Positions 1 to 5,255 of a stretch of 13,920 bases of DNA are shown in pieces. The notes beneath the pieces were generated by a model. That model saw only the letters and a program-made list of their open reading frames with translations, ran no database searches and had not been told where the DNA came from. This DNA comes from Candidatus Saccharibacteria bacterium UBA3225. GTDB taxonomy: Bacteria; Patescibacteriota; Saccharimonadia; Saccharimonadales; Saccharimonadaceae. Numbering within the stretch: the first letter of the stretch is position 1; each line of letters begins with the position of its first letter. The DNA lies in the NCBI GenBank assembly GCA_002363515.1, contig DEVX01000070.1, forward strand, positions 1-13,920. Direction: 5' to 3'. The translations under genes were made by a program, and so were the position numbers.

Positions 1-189
1 TTCCGCACCACCGACGTTACCGGTGAGGTTGAGCTCGAAGACAAAGAAAAGATTGTCATGCCTGGTGATACTGTCACCTTCAAGGTAAAGCTCAACGCTC
101 CAATCGCTATGAACGACAATGACCGCTTCGCTATCCGCGAAGGTGGCCGCACCGTCGGTTCTGGCGTTGTTACCAAGATTGTCAAATAA
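1..189 (+). CDS. tuf: Elongation factor Tu, C-terminal end (partial)
   Basis: EF-Tu is the GTPase that brings aminoacyl-tRNA to the ribosomal A site in the cytoplasm. Only the last 62 codons are present and the gene begins before the window. The visible part is the end of beta-barrel domain [11 protein letters not shown], then VMPGDTV, then the highly conserved [16 protein letters not shown] close to the C terminus, and a TAA stop. This region has no GTP-binding motif, which lies upstream. A strong intrinsic terminator follows 17 bases after the stop, so tuf is not obviously cotranscribed with rpsJ, although the two genes are neighbours in many bacteria. The identification is secure because this C-terminal block is diagnostic for EF-Tu. 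Confidence 0.97.
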   Translation, partial: FRTTDVTGEVELEDKEKIVMPGDTVTFKVKLNAPIAMNDNDRFAIREGGRTVGSGVVTKIVK

Positions 190-206
190 TTGATAGATCT
201 TATACG

Positions 207-237
207 AAAAATCTCCCCAGCGATGGGGAGATTTTTT
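207..237 (+). terminator. Intrinsic terminator of tuf
   Basis: A perfect 12-bp stem (207-218 pairing with 225-236, core ATCTCCCC/GGGGAGAT) closes a 6-base loop. The right arm merges into a run of six T. Placed 17 bases after the tuf stop, it should end the tuf transcript and separate it from the genes downstream. Confidence 0.93.
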
Positions 238-257
238 ATCGATAATAAAGCTTACTC

Positions 258-286
258 TTGACTAAAACGACATTCTGTTGTATATT
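258..286 (+). promoter_or_regulatory. Promoter of the guanylyltransferase-like gene
   Basis: TTGACT (258-263), a 17-base spacer and TATATT (281-286) make a near-consensus sigma70-type promoter right after the tuf terminator. The predicted transcript start is near 293. The leader to the ATG at 360 is about 67 nt and contains an inverted repeat (302-321). Confidence 0.8.
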
Positions 287-301
287 AGAAGTGTAGTCGT
301 T

Positions 302-321
302 ATGACATTTTTTGATGTCAT
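302..321 (+). repeat. Inverted repeat in the leader of the guanylyltransferase-like gene
   Basis: ATGACAT (302-308) and its exact reverse complement ATGTCAT (315-321) flank a 6-base spacer. It sits about 10-30 bases downstream of the predicted transcript start. It could be an operator for a dimeric regulator or an RNA hairpin in the 5' leader; the sequence does not decide between them. Confidence 0.55.
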
Positions 322-359
322 GATAAATTATGTTCTTTCCCAAAGGAGGTGCGTGCGAA

Positions 360-1565
360 ATGAGTATTTACACCATAGTCTTAGCTGGAGGTAGAGGGTC
401 TCGGCTTCCAATCGAATGGCCTGTTTATAAGCAGTTCGCGAAGAAACCGAATGGTCTGACATTCATTCAGGATGTCGTCCGTATGATCACCTACGGATCG
501 ACAGTTAAGGCGTCACTCGTCCACCCTATTGTCACGAACGACGTTCAGGCGTCGTACGCCATCGAGCAGCTTTCGAGGTATCGGGTGCCGACCACCAATA
601 TCGTTCAGTGCGATCCGCTTCTTGGGTATGTTGCTGTTATGGCATATGCGGAGGATTACATTCGAAGTATTGATCCGTCCGCAGTAACATTGATTTCGCC
701 GTCTGATTGGCATATCGTTGGCCAAGATAAGCTTACTGAGGCCATTTTGGACTCGTGCAGCTACGCCGAAGCTGGCACTCCGATTTTGGTGGGCGCAAAA
801 GTGGCCGACGCCAACATTGTTGGCGGCTGTGGCAATGCAATGTATGACCCGTCGTCTCACGGTCCCGTCTACGATATCAAGAACTTCATCGAAAAGCCGC
901 TAAAAATTGGCGGCCCCAGTTTAGTGCAGCGGATACTTTTGGACGATAACACGGTAGTAAATACAGGCATATACGCTGTCAGAGCCGATCAGTTCTGCGA
1001 AGCTTACCCGATTGAATACATCGAAGAGCTTCTCCGTGAATTTAAGGCGAGCGGATCGACTGCCACAGATCTTGGCCTGGATCCCACAGAAATGGTCAGA
1101 AAGCTTGGGATGAAGCTGTACGTAGGCGGTTTCGAATGGAGAGATCTGGGAACGCTTGACGCGTATTATAAATCGGCGATTCTTACTCCGAACCATAAAA
1201 ACGCGTCTATTGGCGAGGTTTATCGACACGAATGCCGCAACGGCCTGTTCATTTCGTCCACCGAAGGAGTGGTTATTGACGTATCCTACGCCAGGGAGAA
1301 CGACGTAATTCTTGCTTCAATCGGAGAAGACGGTATCCTCAACCTCGCATGGACAACGAGGGAAATGAGCCAGAAAGCAGGCATTATTACCGATTTCTTC
1401 GAGTCGGGCAACCCTCTTCTTTTGTGTGAAAGTGAGGATTGCAAGGTTCTGCCTTCTAATCTCAGTGGGCACGTACATGCGGTGTTTCTTGGCAAGAAAC
1501 ATGCATACTTCGACCCTTACCGTCAGAATGATGGCAAGATTATCGTAAGGGCGACTTGCGCATGA
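360..1565 (+). CDS. Mannose-1-phosphate guanylyltransferase-like sugar nucleotidyltransferase
   Basis: This is probably a cytoplasmic enzyme joining a sugar-1-phosphate to a nucleotide, giving an activated sugar such as GDP-mannose for glycan synthesis. The 401-aa protein opens with the nucleotidyltransferase signature LAGGRGSRL (8-16) followed by YKQF (23-26), which matches the PKQF of GMP enzymes although the loop is about two residues shorter. PSDWHI (114-119) carries the likely metal-binding Asp116, FIEKP is at 176-180, VNTGIY at 200-205, and WRDLGT (260-265) supplies the second Asp. Residues from about 285 on resemble the beta-rich C-terminal domain of ManC-type enzymes. No isomerase domain is fused. 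The ATG at 360 is preferred over the ATG at 330 because AAAGGAGGT (342-350) sits 9 bases before it. It has its own promoter and terminator. The family is fairly sure; the sugar and nucleotide are not. Confidence 0.8.
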   Translation: MSIYTIVLAGGRGSRLPIEWPVYKQFAKKPNGLTFIQDVVRMITYGSTVKASLVHPIVTNDVQASYAIEQLSRYRVPTTNIVQCDPLLGYVAVMAYAEDYIRSIDPSAVTLISPSDWHIVGQDKLTEAILDSCSYAEAGTPILVGAKVADANIVGGCGNAMYDPSSHGPVYDIKNFIEKPLKIGGPSLVQRILLDDNTVVNTGIYAVRADQFCEAYPIEYIEELLREFKASGSTATDLGLDPTEMVRKLGMKLYVGGFEWRDLGTLDAYYKSAILTPNHKNASIGEVYRHECRNGLFISSTEGVVIDVSYARENDVILASIGEDGILNLAWTTREMSQKAGIITDFFESGNPLLLCESEDCKVLPSNLSGHVHAVFLGKKHAYFDPYRQNDGKIIVRATCA

Positions 1566-1598
1566 CGCGGCACTTCCAGAGGTAATATTCAGCCTCAC

Positions 1599-1624
1599 GC
1601 CTCCCCAAAAAGGGGAGGCTTTTT
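1599..1624 (+). terminator. Intrinsic terminator of the guanylyltransferase-like gene
   Basis: An 8-bp perfect stem, GCCTCCCC (1599-1606) with GGGGAGGC (1612-1619), closes an AAAAA loop and is followed by TTTTT. It lies 34 bases after the stop codon. Confidence 0.92.
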
Positions 1625-1628
1625 CATG

Positions 1629-1637
1629 TGCTAAAAT
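1629..1637 (+). promoter_or_regulatory. Possible extended -10 promoter for the small membrane protein
   Basis: TGCTAAAAT is an extended -10 element (TGn plus TAAAAT) directly after the preceding terminator. No convincing -35 is present. It would give a leader of about 25 nt before the GTG at 1669. Confidence 0.45.
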
Positions 1638-1668
1638 ATAACCAGAAGCATCTAAAAAGGAGTATTCC

Positions 1669-2097
1669 GTGAGCGTAGTCGAAATAATAATATTAATCAT
1701 CGGGGCAATCCTCGTAGTTTCGGGATATTCGTATGGCAAAATTTCAGAGTCTAAAAAAGGAAAGAAGGTTCCAGCGGGCTATGCTGAATGTATTGGGATC
1801 TGTAAAAAACACGAAGAAAAAGACGGGAAATTCTTTGAGGTTTTTGAAGTAATTCATGATGGTAAAACTATTAAATATAAGTTTCCTCCACAAGAATCGA
1901 AGGATAATCTTCGCAAAATTGATTCAATTGAAAAATTTTACATCGATAAGTCCAGCGGCGCAAAAGTAGTGAAAACGCTGTCTGATATTGTCGGCAGTGA
2001 CGGTCGAATAGACAAGAAGACTCTTTATGCCTGTTATGCCTTAATGGGCGCGGGGCTAATCATTATTCTAATAATACTCATGAGGGTAATATTCTAG
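1669..2097 (+). CDS. Small membrane protein with N- and C-terminal helices (DUF3592-like layout)
   Basis: I do not recognise a specific family. The 142-aa protein has a hydrophobic helix at about residues 4-20, a soluble, charged, probably beta-rich middle (about 25-118), and a second helix at about 122-142 that runs to the C terminus. This arrangement recalls DUF3592-type membrane proteins, but the similarity is one of layout only. The start is a GTG at 1669 with AAAAAGGAG (1654-1662) six bases upstream; the frame from there is open to TAA at 2097. It has a possible extended -10 promoter and no convincing terminator, so read-through towards rpsJ is possible. Base composition is visibly more A/T-rich than in the ribosomal genes, consistent with an accessory gene. 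Confidence 0.75.
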   Translation: MSVVEIIILIIGAILVVSGYSYGKISESKKGKKVPAGYAECIGICKKHEEKDGKFFEVFEVIHDGKTIKYKFPPQESKDNLRKIDSIEKFYIDKSSGAKVVKTLSDIVGSDGRIDKKTLYACYALMGAGLIIILIILMRVIF

Positions 2098-2161
2098 AAT
2101 AAACCATGCAAGGGGAGATTCTCATTGGCCCCAAATCCTATCCTTGGAATCTAGATAAAGA

Positions 2162-2190
2162 TTGACAGACGACACGATATTTGATATAAT
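2162..2190 (+). promoter_or_regulatory. Promoter of rpsJ
   Basis: Consensus TTGACA (2162-2167), a 17-base spacer and consensus TATAAT (2185-2190), with an extended -10 TGA at 2182-2184. This is as strong a housekeeping promoter as one sees. Transcription should start near 2197, leaving an untranslated leader of about 88 nt before rpsJ. Confidence 0.92.
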
Positions 2191-2213
2191 ATCAAAGCAT
2201 TAACTAAATATAG

Positions 2214-2267
2214 TTTCACAAAAACTCATAGACTACACGTCTAGATGTAATCTGAGGTTATGTGAAA
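2214..2267 (+). promoter_or_regulatory. Structured 5' leader of rpsJ mRNA
   Basis: TTTCACA (2214-2220) is the exact reverse complement of TGTGAAA (2261-2267). Between them lies a local hairpin, TAGAC (2229-2233) with GTCTA (2239-2243) around a 5-base loop. Together they could form a closed, branched element ending 5 bases before the Shine-Dalgarno AAAGGA (2273-2278). Ribosomal protein leaders often carry autogenous control elements; that this is one is inferred. Confidence 0.5.
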
Positions 2268-2284
2268 AGTAGAAAGGAATAAAA

Positions 2285-2605
2285 ATGGCAGAAAAGAATG
2301 ACGGTCTCACCATCCGTATTCGCCTTAAAGCGTATGATCATCGCCTAATCGATGCTAGCGCAAAACAAATCGTAGACACGGCAATCCGCACCGGTGCGCA
2401 GGTAAGCGGTCCAGTTCCGCTACCGACCAAGCGCTCTACCTTTACTGTCGTAAAGAGCCCACATGTTTACAAGACTGGTGGCGAAGCTTTCGAAATGAAA
2501 GTTCACAAGCGCCTCATCGACGTTATCAACGCTACGCCAAAGACGATTGATGCATTGCAGAACCTCTCTTTGCCGGCTGGCGTCGATGCAGAAATCAAGA
2601 TGTAA
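2285..2605 (+). CDS. rpsJ: 30S ribosomal protein S10 (uS10)
   Basis: S10 is a small-subunit head protein and also partners NusB in transcription antitermination. The 106-aa product has the usual family length. It shows the hallmark core [14 protein letters not shown] (residues 10-23), then [19 protein letters not shown] (38-56), SPHVYK, and the closing [15 protein letters not shown]. The start ATG at 2285 follows AAAGGA by six bases. Unusually, rpsJ is not the first gene of a continuous S10 operon here: it has its own consensus promoter and leader, and an intrinsic terminator 15 bases after the stop. The next ribosomal gene, rplC, is more than 5 kb away. Confidence 0.97.
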   Translation: MAEKNDGLTIRIRLKAYDHRLIDASAKQIVDTAIRTGAQVSGPVPLPTKRSTFTVVKSPHVYKTGGEAFEMKVHKRLIDVINATPKTIDALQNLSLPAGVDAEIKM

Positions 2606-2620
2606 TCAAGAATCATCGCA

Positions 2621-2646
2621 AAAGATCCCCACAAGGGGGATTTTTT
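2621..2646 (+). terminator. Intrinsic terminator of rpsJ
   Basis: ATCCCC (2625-2630) pairs with GGGGAT (2636-2641), extended by an A-rich left flank against the six-T run (2641-2646). It closes rpsJ as a separate transcript from the S10 operon. An extended -10 promoter follows within ten bases. Confidence 0.85.
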
Positions 2647-2654
2647 GGTGTTTA

Positions 2655-2663
2655 TGATATAAT
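2655..2663 (+). promoter_or_regulatory. Extended -10 promoter of the first accessory gene
   Basis: TGATATAAT combines a TGn extension with consensus TATAAT. No -35 is visible because that position overlaps the rpsJ terminator. The start would be near 2670, giving a leader of about 37 nt. Confidence 0.65.
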
Positions 2664-2671
2664 CAGCCGTG

Positions 2672-2690
2672 AAGCCAATCGATATTTATG
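2672..2690 (+). repeat. Direct repeat, left copy (flanks the accessory block)
   Basis: AAGCCAATCGAT (2672-2683) is identical to 7907-7918, and the similarity continues to 2690 against 7925 (17 of 19 bases). It lies just upstream of the first accessory gene, 24 bases from its ATG counted from the end of the exact match; the right copy is 25 bases from the rplC ATG. Confidence 0.6.
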
Positions 2691-2706
2691 TTAGGAGGTG
2701 GTAAGA

Positions 2707-3078
2707 ATGGCTTTGATCATTAGGACGGCAGCGGTGTTAACCTATGCGCTCCAGTCGAAAGACACTAATGGTGACGGAATCGTCTACCAGGATATTAGGC
2801 ATTATTGCGACAGGTTAAAGGCGGCGTATTTTGAGACGAGAAAAGATGAACACGCCTGCTTGGGCTTTGATATAACCAATGATGACCTTATGCGATGTGT
2901 TAAGGAATATGGGCGGCAGTTTTGGCATTTCGATGGTCGGTACTATAAGGGAGTATTCTTTGATCCGGAGGCATTTTTGAGAGAGGATGCGCAAATGTAT
3001 GGATTGTTGAAGTCTGTGAGCCTAGAGCTCAGCAGGGAAAATCTTTCGGCCGATATCGACGAAACACCTAATCTGTGA
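2707..3078 (+). CDS. Hypothetical protein, 123 aa
   Basis: I do not recognise this protein. It is soluble, with no signal peptide or membrane helix. A short N-terminal helix is followed by DTNGDG (19-24), which resembles the start of an EF-hand or dockerin calcium loop, but the acidic residue expected at loop position 12 falls at 11 (Asp29), so calcium binding is doubtful. The middle is rich in aromatic residues (FWHFDGRYYKGVFFD, about 72-86) and may be a compact mixed alpha/beta or winged-helix-like fold. The ATG at 2707 is chosen over the in-frame GTG at 2698 because that GTG lies inside the Shine-Dalgarno AGGAGGTG (2693-2700). It is a monocistronic unit with its own promoter and terminator. 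There is no evidence for a function. Confidence 0.75.
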   Translation: MALIIRTAAVLTYALQSKDTNGDGIVYQDIRHYCDRLKAAYFETRKDEHACLGFDITNDDLMRCVKEYGRQFWHFDGRYYKGVFFDPEAFLREDAQMYGLLKSVSLELSRENLSADIDETPNL

Positions 3079-3116
3079 TGTAATACGAACATACTGGGCT
3101 ACACATGATACCGCCT

Positions 3117-3140
3117 GGCCCCTCTTTCGAGGGGCCTTTT
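3117..3140 (+). terminator. Intrinsic terminator after the 123-aa gene
   Basis: GGCCCCTC (3117-3124) pairs perfectly with GAGGGGCC (3129-3136) around TTTC, followed by TTTT. It lies 38 bases after the stop. Confidence 0.9.
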
Positions 3141-3157
3141 CTCTGGCACTTAATTAT

Positions 3158-3186
3158 TTGTTATGTAATGCATAATATGTTATAAT
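3158..3186 (+). promoter_or_regulatory. Promoter of the 157-aa gene
   Basis: TTGTTA (3158-3163), a 17-base spacer ending in TGT, and consensus TATAAT (3181-3186). The TGn extension compensates for the weaker -35. It gives a leader of about 25 nt. Confidence 0.75.
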
Positions 3187-3217
3187 ATATAAAACAAACC
3201 ATGGGGAGGTAGTTTGT

Positions 3218-3691
3218 ATGAACCTTATAGATAAAATAGACGCCGTCCAGCGCAGGATTGCTAGATATCCAGATCGGATGGATAAGATAAAGAATCCTGG
3301 GGACCTTACGGGAAGCTTGAGGCGAAAACTGGATTCTGACAATATCAAGTTTGAGATGAAAGTATTCCTGCAGGAGCTGAGGGCCGCAAGTGTACCTCTG
3401 AGATTAGCATTGGCTAGTTATACCCAAATCAAAAAAGACATCGTGTCGGACATTGAAGAAATCGACGATTTAACGGTGCAGGCAAATGAAGAGCTTTCGT
3501 CTCAGAAAGCAGAGTCGCTGGCTTTGTCGAGGATACAGGCGCTTCAGATGAATGCGATAGTTGAAACTAATATCGTCACCTGCCGGAGCCAGATCGAAGC
3601 AATTTCGAAAGCAGAAGAACAAATAAAAAGCGCAAAAAGAAACTGGAACGACCTCGCATTAGATACTCTGTTGAATGCGCTGAACACCTGA
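3218..3691 (+). CDS. Hypothetical helical/coiled-coil protein, 157 aa
   Basis: I do not recognise a family. The protein is predicted to be almost wholly alpha-helical and cytoplasmic, with no signal or membrane segment. The N-terminal part (1-40) is basic. From about residue 43 to 145 hydrophobic residues are spaced as in amphipathic coiled coils, with many Glu, Lys, Gln and Ser (for instance around EELSSQKAESLALSRIQAL, 91-109). Such proteins are often structural or scaffold partners, but no partner is evident. The ATG at 3218 follows GGGGAGGT (3203-3210) by seven bases, which fixes the start. The unit has its own promoter upstream and an intrinsic terminator 13 bases after the TGA stop; use of TGA as a stop here supports the standard code. 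Confidence 0.78.
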   Translation: MNLIDKIDAVQRRIARYPDRMDKIKNPGDLTGSLRRKLDSDNIKFEMKVFLQELRAASVPLRLALASYTQIKKDIVSDIEEIDDLTVQANEELSSQKAESLALSRIQALQMNAIVETNIVTCRSQIEAISKAEEQIKSAKRNWNDLALDTLLNALNT

Positions 3692-3704
3692 GGCGGCAAA
3701 CCTT

Positions 3705-3730
3705 AAAAGAGGCGTAGGAGCCTCTTTTTT
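3705..3730 (+). terminator. Intrinsic terminator after the 157-aa gene
   Basis: AAAAGAGGC (3705-3713) pairs with GCCTCTTTT (3720-3728) around a 6-base loop, and the right arm runs into TTTTTT. Confidence 0.9.
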
Positions 3731-3745
3731 CAAGCGAATACGCAT

Positions 3746-3774
3746 TTGACAAACCATAAATATTAGTGTATAAT
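3746..3774 (+). promoter_or_regulatory. Consensus promoter of the two-TM coiled-coil gene
   Basis: Perfect TTGACA (3746-3751), 17-base spacer and perfect TATAAT (3769-3774). The start is predicted near 3781, giving a leader of about 65 nt that opens with a hairpin. Confidence 0.92.
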
Positions 3775-3786
3775 CAAAACATGATG

Positions 3787-3815
3787 CCTATGCTTCGCGT
3801 AGGTTTTGTTGTTTT
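3787..3815 (+). promoter_or_regulatory. Leader hairpin followed by a T-rich tract (possible attenuator)
   Basis: CCTATGC (3787-3793) pairs with GCGTAGG (3797-3803) around TTC, with one T-G wobble, and is followed by TTTTGTTGTTTT. This has the shape of an intrinsic terminator inside the 5' leader, between promoter and start codon. It begins only about 7 nt after the predicted transcript start, so an mRNA-stabilising 5' hairpin is an equally good reading. Confidence 0.5.
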
Positions 3816-3845
3816 AAAGCGTACACAAAAAAGGAGGTGAAATCG

Positions 3846-4562
3846 TTGAAGCGATTTACGCGTATCATTTCGAAGCTATTTCTGATTTCCCTTGCCGCAA
3901 TCGTGATTTTTTACTTAGGCAGGGGCTTCTTTACAAGGAATATGGGCGACGTGCCATGGCACAGCGTGACCAACTATTTGTGGGCTGTGTTTGGAGCTTC
4001 CCTTGTAGCTTTAATTTTCACTCGCAAAAGCAGGCTGAAAGACTTGGAGGAAGAGCGAGCCAAGGCGGACAGGGATAAAGAATACGCCAAACTCCTGGAG
4101 CCAGAAGGGGTTCGTAGATACCTCGAAAAAATCAGGGATGAAGGCGACAGCAATAGTAGCCGCAACGCAGCATCTATGCTTCATCAGCTTAAACAAGTAG
4201 AAGTGCGCAGGGGGCGTTTAGAAGAGCTAATCACGCTGAACGGCATGAAGGGCATTCAGGACGGCATAGATTCACTCCCTAAAATGGTGCTGGAGGAAGT
4301 TAGCGACAACTGCAGAGCGGCTATCAACCAGTATATTGCCACTCCAGACAATAGCATGTTCTTGACATTTTCCGAAGTTGCCATTGAAAAAAATAACGAA
4401 AAGCTCAGAATGCTTGACGACTTACTCAGTTCGCTCGCCTGCGAGGCCAGCGGAGTTGACTTTAACGGCATTGAGGTCGAAGCAGAAGAGGGGAGCGAGA
4501 TGATCATGCGACAGCTTATCGGCGTAATGAGAGATTCGCAAAGCTCGCCTAGTGTGTACTAA
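3846..4562 (+). CDS. Two-TM membrane protein with cytoplasmic coiled coil
   Basis: I do not recognise a family. The 238-aa protein has a basic N terminus, a first membrane helix at about 10-29, a short polar loop, and a second helix at about 44-59. It is followed by the strongly charged, probably coiled-coil stretch RLKDLEEERAKADRDKEYAK (63-82) and a further helical domain to the end. The basic residues just after helix 2 suggest that the large C-terminal part is cytoplasmic. The start is read as TTG 3846: the Shine-Dalgarno AAGGAGGTG (3831-3839) overlaps the alternative GTG at 3837, which is therefore too close. A consensus promoter, a leader hairpin and a terminator make it an independent unit. 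A membrane-anchored scaffold is possible but unproven. Confidence 0.75.
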   Translation: MKRFTRIISKLFLISLAAIVIFYLGRGFFTRNMGDVPWHSVTNYLWAVFGASLVALIFTRKSRLKDLEEERAKADRDKEYAKLLEPEGVRRYLEKIRDEGDSNSSRNAASMLHQLKQVEVRRGRLEELITLNGMKGIQDGIDSLPKMVLEEVSDNCRAAINQYIATPDNSMFLTFSEVAIEKNNEKLRMLDDLLSSLACEASGVDFNGIEVEAEEGSEMIMRQLIGVMRDSQSSPSVY

Positions 4563-4568
4563 CAACTC

Positions 4569-4592
4569 GAGCGTCCGCAAGGGCGCTCTTTT
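4569..4592 (+). terminator. Intrinsic terminator after the two-TM gene
   Basis: GAGCGTCC (4569-4576) pairs with GGGCGCTC (4581-4588), one T-G wobble, around a stable GCAA tetraloop, followed by TTTT. It starts six bases after the stop. Confidence 0.88.
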
Positions 4593-4608
4593 AATGGTGT
4601 GCCACAGA

Positions 4609-4637
4609 TTGACAAACAGGAATTATTGTGCTATAAT
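4609..4637 (+). promoter_or_regulatory. Consensus promoter of the 121-aa gene
   Basis: TTGACA (4609-4614), a 17-base spacer ending in the extended -10 TGC, and TATAAT (4632-4637). All three elements are consensus. The start would be near 4644. Confidence 0.92.
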
Positions 4638-4659
4638 CGCCAAAGCATTTATTGTTGAT

Positions 4660-4693
4660 CATATGCAGTACTTTAGGAGGTGATAGACATATG
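4660..4693 (+). promoter_or_regulatory. Possible start-codon-sequestering hairpin
   Basis: The self-complementary CATATG occurs at 4660-4665 and again at 4688-4693. The second copy contains the ATG start, and the 22-base loop between them holds the Shine-Dalgarno AGGAGGTGA (4675-4683). A 6-bp stem could form in the mRNA and hide the start codon; it is A/U-rich and weak. Confidence 0.35.
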
Positions 4694-5056
4694 GCGAAAC
4701 ATGAATTTCGCTTCTGCCTCACGCAAGTCGCAGGAATGCTCGACGAATACGATGAGGTGAATCGGCGTCGAGTATGGGCATTCTCCAAGCGGTTCAACGA
4801 GCGAATCGTAATTATGGATATGCTTGCGGACGCCATCGAGCAGAGCCTTAACTATGCTCGAAAAAACGGAACAGAGTGTAAAGCGGCAACGCGCAATCTT
4901 GAAAACGTAAAGAGACTGCGCGACGACTATGTCGCAATCGCTAAGCTCGGCCCGTACAGAAGGGGTGAAAAACGCCCTAGAATGGTCGAGAACAATAACA
5001 GATGGTTTGAGCTCGTTGCAAACCTCAAGGCATTTGTAAACACCTATTCAAACTAA
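4691..5056 (+). CDS. Hypothetical helical protein, 121 aa
   Basis: I do not recognise this protein. It is a small, basic, soluble protein without signal or membrane helix, probably all alpha: helices are suggested at about 7-25, 30-58 (RFNERIVIMDMLADAIEQSL region), 62-83 and 100-118. A basic segment, YRRGEKRPR (89-97), could contact nucleic acid, but that is only a suggestion. The ATG at 4691 follows AGGAGGTGA (4675-4683) by seven bases; the longer TTG reading from 4652 would include the Shine-Dalgarno and is rejected. It has its own consensus promoter and terminator. Nothing in the sequence links it biochemically to its neighbours beyond shared orientation and the same single-gene design. 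Confidence 0.75.
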   Translation: MAKHEFRFCLTQVAGMLDEYDEVNRRRVWAFSKRFNERIVIMDMLADAIEQSLNYARKNGTECKAATRNLENVKRLRDDYVAIAKLGPYRRGEKRPRMVENNNRWFELVANLKAFVNTYSN

Positions 5057-5107
5057 GACGGCGATCTTTAATTATTCGCCATATCGTCACAAGGTATGGC
5101 TATCATC

Positions 5108-5134
5108 ACGCCCCTCGCAAGAGGGGCGTTTTTT
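5108..5134 (+). terminator. Intrinsic terminator after the 121-aa gene
   Basis: A perfect 9-bp stem, ACGCCCCTC (5108-5116) with GAGGGGCGT (5121-5129), closes a GCAA tetraloop and runs into six T (5129-5134). Confidence 0.93.
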
Positions 5135-5185
5135 CATGCTAGAACACAGGTAATTGCGTCAAAAGGGGTATTATGTGAGCGTACA
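5131..5185 (+). pseudogene. Degenerate copy of a promoter/start module like that of the 1669 gene
   Basis: This stretch resembles 1621-1675. Shared in order are TTTTCATG after a terminator, a TGCTARAA-like -10, AAAAGG.GTATT as ribosome site, and GTGAGCGTA as the first three codons. Here the reading frame ends at once (GTG 5175, stop TAG 5190-5192, about five codons). It looks like a leftover gene start or a shared junction sequence rather than a working gene. Confidence 0.35.
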
Positions 5186-5199
5186 TTTTTAGTCAACCA

Positions 5200-5208
5200 T
5201 GTTATTCT
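5200..5208 (+). promoter_or_regulatory. Weak extended -10 candidate for the HD-domain gene
   Basis: TGTTATTCT reads as TGn plus TATTCT, a moderate extended -10. No -35 is convincing. It would give a leader of about 40 nt before the ATG at 5256. Confidence 0.35.
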
Positions 5209-5255
5209 TTACAAAGAACAACTGATTGGCACATTAGAAAAGAGAGGTGATAAAA

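Noticed and set aside
330..359. Earlier ATG start for the guanylyltransferase-like gene
   Set aside because: It would place the strong Shine-Dalgarno (342-350) inside the coding region; the ATG at 360 has ideal spacing.
2098..2161. Possible terminator after the 142-aa membrane protein (GGGG and CCCC around 2112-2132)
   Set aside because: The stem is only four pairs with a long loop and no T-run follows.
2761..2793. EF-hand or dockerin calcium loop in the 123-aa protein (DTNGDG)
   Set aside because: The acidic residue needed at loop position 12 is off by one, and there is no second loop or secretion signal.
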